Source: an uncultured Propionivibrio sp. (lineage in GTDB: Bacteria; Pseudomonadota; Gammaproteobacteria; Burkholderiales; Rhodocyclaceae). Taken from it: a stretch of 64,000 nucleotides of DNA. The DNA is taken from contig NZ_OY762657.1 of NCBI RefSeq assembly GCF_963666255.1, forward strand, positions 1-64,000. Direction: 5' to 3'. A program made the position numbers and the translations under genes. Positions 56,218 through 64,000 of this stretch are shown piece by piece (the stretch's first letter is position 1; every line of letters begins with the position of its first letter). Below the pieces are notes generated by a model, which was given only the letters and a program-made list of their open reading frames with translations, was not told the origin of the DNA and did no database searches.

Positions 56218-58855
56218 CCGCCGCTTCCTGTTGTTCGTCGTTCTCTCGCATCGCTTGCCGGACAAAATCAAAATAGGCGACATCCTCGTGCAAAAGGTGC
56301 CGGAACACAACCTCCTGAACGAGGAAAGCGACCAGATCGCCGACACCGATCTCGCCCGTCGACGCCCGCCGATGCAGCATGCGCACGCGTTTGAGCAACA
56401 GGCGATGGCGCAAGGCATGCGACGCTGCGCCACTGTACGCCAGCTTTTCCAGCAAGGCTTCTTCGTGGGCGAAATGCTGCTCGACGTCGCGGATCAGGGG
56501 ATCAAGCAGCGACAAGCGCGAGCCATCGCCGGGACTGCTGCGCAACATCGCGTCGAAGATCGCATTGGCGCGCTCGAAAAGCCCGCGATGCTCCTTGTCG
56601 ATCGTCGCCACCCCGCTCTGGAATGCGCCTTGCCAAACCAGGCGCAGCACCGGCACATTCTCCCCGACGTTTGCCGCCACCACGGGTTGCATCGAACGCT
56701 CATACAGCGACACGCAATTTCGCCCCCGGCTCTTCGAAAGATACATCGCCTCGTCGGCACGATTCTGCAACACGCGCTCGCTTTCGCCGTGATCCGGGAA
56801 CAAGGCCACGCCGATGCTGCCGGCGATCGACGCGCGCCGCCCGTCATCCAGCACGACCGGCTCGACGAGTTCGGCACGGATCTTCTCGGCCACGTTCAGC
56901 GCATCGGCAACGGCATCGATGCCCTGCACCACGGCGACGAACTCGTCACCGCCGACGCGGGCCAGCGTATCGGATTCGCGCAGACAGGCCCGCATCCGCG
57001 CCGCAACGGTCCGCAGCACGACGTCGCCCACCTCGTGGCCGAACTGGTCATTGACCGGCTTGAAGCGATCGAGGTCGATCAGCATCATGGCCAGACGACC
57101 GCCATTCCGACGCGCCTGCGCCATGGCCACCTGCAGACGGTCATGCAGCAACCGGCGATTCGGCAACTGGGTCAGCGGGTCGTGATAGGCCATCATCGAC
57201 ACGCGCGCGGCGGCCGCGGCCCGCTCGGTCACGTCGGTGGCAACGCCCAGACAACCGCAGACATTGCCTGCGGCGTCGCGGAGGAAGGTCACGGTCAGCA
57301 TCACCTTGAGACGACGCCCGTCACGGCAGATGTAACTCCATTCGTTTTCGTCGATTCCGCCAAAAACGCTCAGCCGTGAGATGAACAGACCGAACCCCTG
57401 TCCGACCGGAACGCCGCTCTCCTGCGCAAGGCGCTCGGCATGGTCGCGGATCTCGTCAGGATCGTGGAACAACAGGGGCGTCTGCCTGCCGACCACTTCG
57501 TCCGCGCTGTACCCGAGCATCTTCTCCGCGCCGGGGCTGAACACGGTAATGACACCGTCAAGATCGGTGCTGATGATGGCCTGCGGGGCACACGCCAGAA
57601 TCGACGCATTAACCGATTCGCTTTGGCGCAGCGCGGTTTCCGTGGTCATGCGGGCGGCGATGGCGCTGTCGAGCATCGCCAGGGCCTGCTGCACCTTGTC
57701 CAGTTCGTCGCCATCATCGACCGACTGCGCCGCGACACCAGTCACGTTGCCTTCCCCTGCCTGCGCCATCAACAAGATGTCGATACGACGCAGGATTTCG
57801 TCGAGCGGCAGCGCGAAACGACGGCGATAGAACCAGGCGGCAAAGCTGCAGGCGACGAGAACACTGGCGATGCCGCCGCCCGAGAGGAGCATGCTGCGGC
57901 GCGACTCGTCGGCCAATCGCTGAACATATTTTTCGGCGCTGCGATTGATCGAATCGGCAAGCGCGGCGCTCGCCTCGAGCGCCGGAACGGCCGCAGCAAC
58001 GTAGCGATCGAGCGATATCGGTGCCGCAATCCCGGCCTCCCCGGCCAGCAGGATTTCGTCCTGCAAAGGCCGCAACACCCACAGCACCTGCACCTGGGCG
58101 CGCGCCACGAACTGGAACATCGCGGCGTCGCCCAGACCTTCGGCGCCTGCATCGAGCACCGACCACAACTGGTCGATCCGGCCGCGCGTCTCGTACGCAT
58201 CGCGCAGCGCCGCACGTCCGGGAATCTTTCCCGACGACACCTGCGCGCCGACCTGCGTCGCCAATTTCCCGACGAGGACCCGGAAATGCAGGGCAGACAC
58301 GCGCAAGACCGCGAGGCGGTCGAAATAGGGGTCGCCGCCGCCGACCTTTTCCGTTGTCGCCACCAGCAGATACTCGAGACGGTCGATCAGGTCGTCACTC
58401 AGGTCCATCCAGCGCAGGGGCAAGGAAGGATCGCGTTGCGGCGCCGGCAGGGCCATGTCACGATCGACCTCGGCGCGCAGCGACCGCACCGACGACCAGG
58501 CTCGGCGGACGTCCTGCGCCTTGACCTCAGCCGAATTCGGCGTCGCCGCGAGCACCCGCTCGATATGACGATCGGCACGTTCGCGCTGGGCGTCGATGAA
58601 GCTGCGATTGTCCGCAGCGATGGCAGCGGCGCCGCGCAGGACAATGTTCACCCGCCCGCGTTCGAAGGCGAAACCCGCCACCGACTGCAGGCAATCGTCG
58701 GCCAGCCGATTGCGCTCGGCAAGGACCGCCACCTTTTGCACCAGCGCCCGATTCCGCCAGAAATCCTCAACGGCATAGACCAGCGCGACACAAACCAGCA
58801 CCGCAGAAAACAGTGCCAGGAAAAACCGCAGGGTCATGACCGGTTTCTTATTCAT
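56192..58855 (-). CDS. Diguanylate cyclase with C-terminal hemerythrin domain
   Basis: An 887-residue membrane protein. TM1 is at about 8-28, a periplasmic helical sensor of about 290 residues follows, and TM2 is at 321-343. PAS is at about 412-540, GGDEF at about 550-715 and bacteriohemerythrin at about 740-865. The GGDEF motif ARVGGDEFVAV (634-638) is intact and no EAL domain is present, so it should make c-di-GMP. All seven hemerythrin di-iron ligands can be placed: H755, H793, E797, H812, H816, H852 and D857. It could therefore sense O2, NO or redox state. It lies between comEC and the methyltransferase gene in one minus-strand run. Confidence 0.92.
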   Translation of the reverse strand: MNKKPVMTLRFFLALFSAVLVCVALVYAVEDFWRNRALVQKVAVLAERNRLADDCLQSVAGFAFERGRVNIVLRGAAAIAADNRSFIDAQRERADRHIERVLAATPNSAEVKAQDVRRAWSSVRSLRAEVDRDMALPAPQRDPSLPLRWMDLSDDLIDRLEYLLVATTEKVGGGDPYFDRLAVLRVSALHFRVLVGKLATQVGAQVSSGKIPGRAALRDAYETRGRIDQLWSVLDAGAEGLGDAAMFQFVARAQVQVLWVLRPLQDEILLAGEAGIAAPISLDRYVAAAVPALEASAALADSINRSAEKYVQRLADESRRSMLLSGGGIASVLVACSFAAWFYRRRFALPLDEILRRIDILLMAQAGEGNVTGVAAQSVDDGDELDKVQQALAMLDSAIAARMTTETALRQSESVNASILACAPQAIISTDLDGVITVFSPGAEKMLGYSADEVVGRQTPLLFHDPDEIRDHAERLAQESGVPVGQGFGLFISRLSVFGGIDENEWSYICRDGRRLKVMLTVTFLRDAAGNVCGCLGVATDVTERAAAAARVSMMAYHDPLTQLPNRRLLHDRLQVAMAQARRNGGRLAMMLIDLDRFKPVNDQFGHEVGDVVLRTVAARMRACLRESDTLARVGGDEFVAVVQGIDAVADALNVAEKIRAELVEPVVLDDGRRASIAGSIGVALFPDHGESERVLQNRADEAMYLSKSRGRNCVSLYERSMQPVVAANVGENVPVLRLVWQGAFQSGVATIDKEHRGLFERANAIFDAMLRSSPGDGSRLSLLDPLIRDVEQHFAHEEALLEKLAYSGAASHALRHRLLLKRVRMLHRRASTGEIGVGDLVAFLVQEVVFRHLLHEDVAYFDFVRQAMRENDEQQEAADACGNGGD

Positions 58856-58910
58856 ATTCGCCCATCGCCCATCGTCTTCCAAGGCAGTATCTTCGTCGGC
58901 CGCAACAATG

Positions 58911-61265
58911 TCAAAGGGATTTTTCCTGGCGCCAGTAGCGGCGTTGCGCCTGACGCCAGGCGCGAACTTCCGGCGTCGCCGAAAGGACGAAATGAAGTTC
59001 GCCGTCGCGGTCGGTGCGCCACTGGCGACTGCCGGCATAGCGCGCCAGGACATCGGCACGCGGATGTCCATAGGCATTGCGGTAGCCGACCGAAAAAACC
59101 ACCTCTCTGGCCGCCACGGCAGCAACGAACTCGGGCGACGACGATCCCCGCCCGCCATGATGCGGCACCACCAGCACATCGCTGCGCAGACGGTCGCCGG
59201 CACGCGCGATCAAAGCCCGCTCATCGGCAGTCTCGACATCCCCGGCCAGGAGCACTGCCCGCCCCCCGGCCTCGATACGCAGGACGCAACTGCGATGATT
59301 CTCGCTGCCCCGCCGATGCTCTTCCGCCGCGACCGGATGCAGCATGGCAAAGCGGACGTCATCCCATGACCATTCGCTGCCGGCGACGCAGGCTTCGCCG
59401 TTGCCGCCGACCCATTCCGGAATCGAGCTCAGGAGGCGGCCGACCGGAAGCCCCTCGCGCACCGCATCGACACCGCCGGCGTGATCCGCGTCGCGATGCG
59501 AAACGACCAGCGCATCGAGGCGATCGACACCGACCGCGCGCAAGAACGGCAAGACCACGCGCATACCGGCATTCGTTTCGGCGCCGTAGCGCGGCCCCGT
59601 ATCGTAGAGCAGCGTGTGCCTCGCCGTACGGATGACAACCGCAAGCCCCTGACCGACATCGAGCACGTCGACCCAGGCCTCGCCTGGCGCCGGCCGCGCC
59701 GCTTCGAACGCCAGCGCCGGCAGGAGAAGGACAACGCCCAGCCAGCGCGCCGGCACGCCGCGCGGCAGCAGCAGCCAGGCCACGCCGACAAGCGCAATCG
59801 GCAGACTCCACCAGGGCGGCGCCGGCCGCTGCCAGACCGGCCATTGCGCCAGCCAGGCAAGGCCATCCATCAACGGCGCCAGCAAGGCATGGTCGAGCGC
59901 CAGTAACGGCGGCCAGGGCAGCACGGCAAACAACAGGGCCAGCGGCGTGATGACGAAACTGATCCAGGGAATCGCCAGCGCGTTGGCCAGCGGCGACACC
60001 AGCGACACCTGCTGGAAAAAGAACAACAGCATCGGTGCGCTGAACAGCGTCACCGCCCACTGGGCGAGACCCCAGCGCCGGAGTCCGGCAAGGCGGCCGG
60101 ACGACCGGCCGACGGCCGCCGAGGCGACGAAAAGGAGCACGGCAACGGCACCGAAGGAAAGCCAGAAGCCGATCGCGAGCACCGCCCAGGGATCGAGCAA
60201 CAATACCGCCAGCAGCGCCAGCAACAGGGTCCGGCTGGCGCCGACGTTGCGCCCGGACAGAAGCGCCAGCGCGACGACGCTGAGCATGTACAAGGTGCGT
60301 TGCGCCGGCACCTCGAAGCCGGCGAGCACGGCATAACAGAGCGCCGCCAGCCAGGCCGCAATGACCGCGGCGCGTTGTGCCGGACAGCGCAGCATCGCCC
60401 GTTCGCTGCGCCGCCAGAGCCAGCCGGCCAGCGCACCGAAGAGCGCGGCGATCATCGTCACATGCAGGCCGCTGATCGACACGAGATGCGTGACGCCGGT
60501 GCGATTGAAGAGCGACCATTGCGCCGTCGGAATCGCCCGCTGGTCGCCGATCGCCAACGCCACCAGCACCCCGGAATACGGCGCATCGGCCAGCGCCGAC
60601 AGAAAGCGTTCGCGTACTGCATCGCGCAGCCGCCCGACCACCGTATCCGGTCGCCAGACAAAGGCATCCAAACGCACCGGATCGCTGCGAGGGCGGATCG
60701 AACCGGTCGCACGCAGGCCGCGTTCGAGCAGCCAGGCCTCGTAATCAAAGCCATGCGGATTGGCGTTGCCGTGCGGCCGCTTCAGCCGCACCGTCAGGCA
60801 CCATCGCTCGCCCGGCCGCACGGCGGGCCCGACACCGGATTCGGGATCATCACGCGCGTCGGGCGCGTGGTACCAGGCCAGCAGGATCCGCCGAGGCACC
60901 TGCGCCCCCGCCGTCTGCACGGTCTCGACGGCAAATTCGAAGCGTTCGCCGCGCTCGATGCGCTGCGGCAAGGCGACGACGACACCCGTCAGCGTAACGT
61001 CGCGCACCTCCCAGTCCACCGGCAGCGCGTCGGCGAGACGCACATCGGCGCGCAAGGCCGCGTAGGCGAAACCGAGCGCGAAAACCGCCGGAACGGTCAG
61101 GAGCCACCCGCGCCCCCGCGCGGACACCCGCTGTCGCCGCCAGACGATCCACAGACACACTGCGGCGGCGGACAACAGCCCCGCCAGCAGCGCCCCGCCG
61201 GGCAACTGCGCCTGCTGCTGCAAGAACATGACACCGGCGGCAAAAGCAAGAATCGAGGCGCGCAT
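58911..61265 (-). CDS. comEC: DNA internalisation competence protein ComEC/Rec2
   Basis: A 784-residue polytopic membrane protein that forms the channel for single-stranded DNA import. Regions are N-terminal helices with an OB-like domain (about 50-200), the competence membrane domain (about 210-500, with LVSISGLHVTMIAALFGALA) and a C-terminal metallo-beta-lactamase-fold domain. That domain has SHRDADHAGGVD and the second metal motif VVPHHGGRGSSSPEF. The length is normal for the full-length form. It is followed after about 55 bases by the hemerythrin diguanylate cyclase gene. Natural competence cannot be claimed without other com and pilus genes. Confidence 0.92.
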   Translation of the reverse strand: MRASILAFAAGVMFLQQQAQLPGGALLAGLLSAAAVCLWIVWRRQRVSARGRGWLLTVPAVFALGFAYAALRADVRLADALPVDWEVRDVTLTGVVVALPQRIERGERFEFAVETVQTAGAQVPRRILLAWYHAPDARDDPESGVGPAVRPGERWCLTVRLKRPHGNANPHGFDYEAWLLERGLRATGSIRPRSDPVRLDAFVWRPDTVVGRLRDAVRERFLSALADAPYSGVLVALAIGDQRAIPTAQWSLFNRTGVTHLVSISGLHVTMIAALFGALAGWLWRRSERAMLRCPAQRAAVIAAWLAALCYAVLAGFEVPAQRTLYMLSVVALALLSGRNVGASRTLLLALLAVLLLDPWAVLAIGFWLSFGAVAVLLFVASAAVGRSSGRLAGLRRWGLAQWAVTLFSAPMLLFFFQQVSLVSPLANALAIPWISFVITPLALLFAVLPWPPLLALDHALLAPLMDGLAWLAQWPVWQRPAPPWWSLPIALVGVAWLLLPRGVPARWLGVVLLLPALAFEAARPAPGEAWVDVLDVGQGLAVVIRTARHTLLYDTGPRYGAETNAGMRVVLPFLRAVGVDRLDALVVSHRDADHAGGVDAVREGLPVGRLLSSIPEWVGGNGEACVAGSEWSWDDVRFAMLHPVAAEEHRRGSENHRSCVLRIEAGGRAVLLAGDVETADERALIARAGDRLRSDVLVVPHHGGRGSSSPEFVAAVAAREVVFSVGYRNAYGHPRADVLARYAGSRQWRTDRDGELHFVLSATPEVRAWRQAQRRYWRQEKSL

Positions 61266-61376
61266 CAGTACGACTCGCTGGCAATGAGATCGGCGGCGAT
61301 TCTTTCATTGTTTGGCGCCCATCGCTGTGACATCTTCCGCTATAGTTTCCGGCTTACGCGTTTTTACCGTTCAGCC

Positions 61377-63062
61377 ATGACCGACTGCCACGACTGCCCG
61401 CACGACCACTTCAACCCGATCCTGCGCGGCGACGACGGCGCCCTGAAACGCGCGCTCTACAAATCGATGGGCCACAGCGACGCGCAACTGCGCAAACCGC
61501 TGATCGCCGTCGTCAACACCTGGACCAACGCCACGCCGGGGCACGTCAACCTCAACACCGTTGCGTCGCGCGTCATCGCCGGCATCGAAGCGACCGGCGG
61601 CCACGCCTTCAGTTTCGGCACGATCGCGCCCTGCGACGGCATCGCCGAAGGCCACCTCGGCATGCGCTACGCACTGGCCGCGCGCGACATCATCGCCGCC
61701 TCGATCGAGATCATGATGCGCGCGCACCGCTTCGACGGCATGGTCCTGCTCGGCTCCTGCGACAAGATCGTGCCGGCGCAACTGATGGCCGCCGCCCGCC
61801 TCGACGTGCCGGCGATCTTCCTCAACGGCGGACCGATGGCGCCGGCCGAATACGGCGGCAAGCACTGGGACGGCAACATCGTCGTCGAGGCCATCGGCTG
61901 GAAGCGGCGTGGCCTCATCGACGACGCCGAATTCCGGCGCATCGAGGACCTCGCCGAACCGGGTCCGGGCTCCTGCACCATGTACGGCACCGCCAACACC
62001 ATGGGCGCGCTGGCCGAAGCGCTCGGCATGAGCCTGCCGGGCGCGGCGACGGCACCGGCAACCTCGTCGCGACGCCTCGACCTCGCCGAACGCACGGGAC
62101 GCCGCGCCGTCGCGCTGGTCCGGGACGGGATCGGCGCGCGCCGGATCATGAACGCCGACGCCTTCCACAACGCCCTGCGCCTGCTCCTCGCCACCGGCGG
62201 CTCGACCAACGCCGTCATGCACCTGCAGGCCATCCACCGCGAAGCAGGCCTCGGCGAACTGCCGCTCGCCGAATTCGACCGCCTGAGCCGCGAAACGCCC
62301 TTGCTCGCGGCCCTCTACTCGGCCTCCGAATACGACATGCTCGACTTCGACGAAGCCGGCGGCGTCGGCGCCGTCGAAAAGGCGCTGGCGCCGCTGCTGC
62401 GTGGCGACGCACTGACCGTCGACGGACGCCGCAAGGCCGAAATTCTCGCCGACACGCCGTCGACGCCGCGCCCCGAAGTCATCCACACGCTGGCCGCGCC
62501 GATCCGCCCCGAAGCCGGTCTCGCCGTGCTCTACGGCAACCTCGCGCCGCTCGGCGCCATCGTCAAGCCGGCGGCCGTTCCCGAATCGCTGCAGCACTTC
62601 GCCGGACCGGCGCGCGTCTTCGACGCCGAAGACGACGCCGTCGCCGCCATCCTCGGCGGCGAGATCGCCCGCGGCAGCGTGCTCGTCCTGCGCTATGAAG
62701 GCCCGAAAGGCGGTCCCGGCATGCCCGAGATGTTCCGGCCGATGAAGGTACTCGAAGGCATGGGACTCGCCGACGCCTGCGCGCTGATCACCGACGGCCG
62801 CTTTTCCGGCTCCAACCGCGGCCTCTTCGTCGGCCACCTCTCGCCCGAAGCCATCGAAGGCGGCACGCTCGCACTGGTCGAGGCCGGCGATGAAATCGTC
62901 ATCGATATCGCGGCGCGGCGCATCGAACTGCGCGTCAATGACGATGTGCTTGAAGCGCGGCGGCAGCACTGGCAGCCGGTAAACAAGGCCGTGCCGCACG
63001 GCATCCTCGACCTCTATCGCGACCGCGCCAGCTCGGCGGCGGCCGGCGCGACACTCATCTGA
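61377..63062 (+). CDS. ilvD: Dihydroxy-acid dehydratase
   Basis: A 561-residue IlvD/Edd-family Fe-S dehydratase. It converts 2,3-dihydroxy-isovalerate and its methyl homologue into the 2-keto acids of valine, leucine and isoleucine synthesis. Cluster-ligand cysteines lie in GTIAPCDGIAEGH, LLGSCDKIVPAQ and GPGSCTMYGTANT. The C-terminal signature is TDGRFSGSNRGLFVGHLSPE. The start ATG 61377 fits the family, although the frame is open far upstream antisense to comEC. A sugar-acid dehydratase paralogue is possible, because the N-terminus MTDCHDCPHDHFNPI, with two cysteines and three His or Asp, is unusual. It stands alone. Confidence 0.85.
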   Translation: MTDCHDCPHDHFNPILRGDDGALKRALYKSMGHSDAQLRKPLIAVVNTWTNATPGHVNLNTVASRVIAGIEATGGHAFSFGTIAPCDGIAEGHLGMRYALAARDIIAASIEIMMRAHRFDGMVLLGSCDKIVPAQLMAAARLDVPAIFLNGGPMAPAEYGGKHWDGNIVVEAIGWKRRGLIDDAEFRRIEDLAEPGPGSCTMYGTANTMGALAEALGMSLPGAATAPATSSRRLDLAERTGRRAVALVRDGIGARRIMNADAFHNALRLLLATGGSTNAVMHLQAIHREAGLGELPLAEFDRLSRETPLLAALYSASEYDMLDFDEAGGVGAVEKALAPLLRGDALTVDGRRKAEILADTPSTPRPEVIHTLAAPIRPEAGLAVLYGNLAPLGAIVKPAAVPESLQHFAGPARVFDAEDDAVAAILGGEIARGSVLVLRYEGPKGGPGMPEMFRPMKVLEGMGLADACALITDGRFSGSNRGLFVGHLSPEAIEGGTLALVEAGDEIVIDIAARRIELRVNDDVLEARRQHWQPVNKAVPHGILDLYRDRASSAAAGATLI

Positions 63063-63159
63063 ACACGACCGACGGACGCGCACCGACCGTGTTGCCAAGG
63101 GCCGGCGCCTGTGCGTATGATCGTTCCGCGGTCTACCGCCCTTCCCTGCGGAGAGCTTC

Positions 63160-64000
63160 ATGCGTTTGAAAACCCGGGTCCTGATCATCATCCTGGCATC
63201 GCTCGTCGGCCTGCTTGTCATGGCCGGCGCCGGCCTGCACGCGCTACGCGAGAGCCTGTACGAGGAACGTCGCGCGCAGATCGCCCAGCTGCTCGATTTC
63301 TCCGAAGCCCTGATCAAGCATTACTATGGCCTGGAAACGGCCGGCATTCTTTCGCGCGACGAAGCGCAACAACGCGCCAGGGAAGCCATCGCCGCACAAA
63401 AGCAGGGTAACAACTATTTCTTCATCCGCAACCTGAAGGACGACTACTTCATCCTTCACCCGATCGCCAGCCGCCTCGGCCGGCCCGATGACGGCGGCAA
63501 AACGCCGGACGGGCGCACGGTCGTACAGGCCTATCGCGACGGACTGGAAAAAAGCCTGAATGGACGCGCCTTCATCGAGCTCGAAGCGCCCAAACCCGGC
63601 GTGCCCGCCCAGAAAAGCTTCCCCAAACTCAACGGCGTCCTCAAGTTCGAGCCCTGGGGCTGGATGCCCGGCATCGGCTTCTTCATCGACGACATCGAGG
63701 CGCGCTTTCGCGAGCAGGCCACGCTCTTCCTCTCCATCGGCTCGTTCCTGCTGGCGCTTGTCGCGCTCCTGCTGCTGCGCATGCGTGCCAGCATCCTGCG
63801 CCAGCTCGGCGGCGAACCGCATGACGCAGCCGAATGCATGCGCCGGATCGCCGGCGGCGACCTCTCGGTCAACATCCGCCTCGCCCGCGGCGACGACGAC
63901 AGCATGATGGCCTCGCTCAAGCTGATGCAGATGAAGCTGACCAACATCACCACCGCGATCCAGGACAACACCGCTGCCCTCGAAGACCAGGTGCGCAAGT
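63160..64000 (+). CDS. Methyl-accepting chemotaxis protein (5' part, cut by window end)
   Basis: The first 280 codons of a chemoreceptor. TM1 is at about residues 6-26 (VLIIILASLVGLLVMAGAGL), followed by a periplasmic sCache_2-type sensor at about 30-185 (NNYFFIRNLKDDYFILHPIA; GWMPGIGFFIDDIEARF). TM2 (LFLSIGSFLLALVALLLLRM) is at about 189-209, then the start of HAMP and the coiled region. GGAGAG lies 4-5 bases before the ATG. The helix NTAALEDQVRK at the end continues beyond the window. Single-Cache receptors of this kind often bind small organic acids. The ligand is unknown. Confidence 0.85.
   Translation, partial: MRLKTRVLIIILASLVGLLVMAGAGLHALRESLYEERRAQIAQLLDFSEALIKHYYGLETAGILSRDEAQQRAREAIAAQKQGNNYFFIRNLKDDYFILHPIASRLGRPDDGGKTPDGRTVVQAYRDGLEKSLNGRAFIELEAPKPGVPAQKSFPKLNGVLKFEPWGWMPGIGFFIDDIEARFREQATLFLSIGSFLLALVALLLLRMRASILRQLGGEPHDAAECMRRIAGGDLSVNIRLARGDDDSMMASLKLMQMKLTNITTAIQDNTAALEDQVRK

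Noticed and set aside
60300-61376. Possible N-terminal extension of IlvD
   Set aside because: The frame stays open, but this part is antisense to comEC, is Arg/Pro/Gln-rich and absent from the dehydratase family. The family start is at 61377.

Overview
The window is a GC-rich chromosomal segment (roughly 65% G+C by eye) with dense, short-spaced operons and no tRNA, rRNA, insertion sequence, prophage or CRISPR array that I can see. The gene content fits a free-living, motile, respiratory betaproteobacterium. It includes DctA/DctB/DctD, TRAP transport, NorR with Hcp/Hcr, chemoreceptors, FliW, several c-di-GMP proteins and paired MdtB/MdtC-type RND pumps. My best guess is Rhodocyclales (Azonexus/Dechloromonas/Propionivibrio type). 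The taxonomy is inference; no marker gene settles it.

Layout. 1-3.4 kb: end of a TolC-type gene plus a MacA/MacB-like export system with ATPase and permease on separate genes. 3.5-9.6 kb: a small secreted protein, a chemoreceptor, and on the minus strand a 1150-residue protein that I read as diphosphate-dependent PEP carboxykinase. 9.8-16.1 kb: gamma carbonic anhydrase, then a dicarboxylate uptake locus (DAACS symporter, DctB kinase, DctD sigma-54 activator) with a clear -24/-12 promoter and tandem upstream repeats, then a periplasmic binding protein. 16.1-25.2 kb: minus-strand four-gene tripartite RND operon (adaptor, two pumps, NodT-type outer-membrane channel). 25.4-31.6 kb: TRAP transporter fused into one operon with the three-subunit 5-oxoprolinase, with a divergent MarR-like regulator. 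31.6-35.3 kb: FliW, Tex, a thiamine-binding protein and a YffB/ArsC-like protein.

35.5-39.7 kb: an outer-membrane porin, a tiny PstS-like periplasmic protein and a GGDEF/EAL sensor in one operon. 39.8-45.5 kb: an Hsp33 homologue missing most zinc-binding cysteines, a Tat-exported amidohydrolase, and a LysR-controlled set of oxidoreductases (beta-hydroxyacid dehydrogenase, Old Yellow Enzyme, SRPBCC protein). 45.6-52.8 kb: a TPR protein carrying a PRMT7/9-like arginine-methyltransferase domain, then NorR, a DMT-family exporter, and the NorR target hcp-hcr with three NorR-type boxes and a sigma-54 promoter. 52.9-61.3 kb: a LysR regulator divergent from a 47-residue peptide gene, then a minus-strand run comEC, hemerythrin-tethered diguanylate cyclase, SAM methyltransferase, HDOD protein. 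61.4-64 kb: dihydroxy-acid dehydratase and a chemoreceptor cut by the window edge.

Four systems stand out. They are the NorR-Hcp/Hcr nitrosative-stress circuit with its cis-elements visible, the bacterial PRMT-like protein immediately upstream of norR, the porin/PstS-like/GGDEF-EAL signalling operon, and the self-contained pyroglutamate uptake-and-hydrolysis operon.
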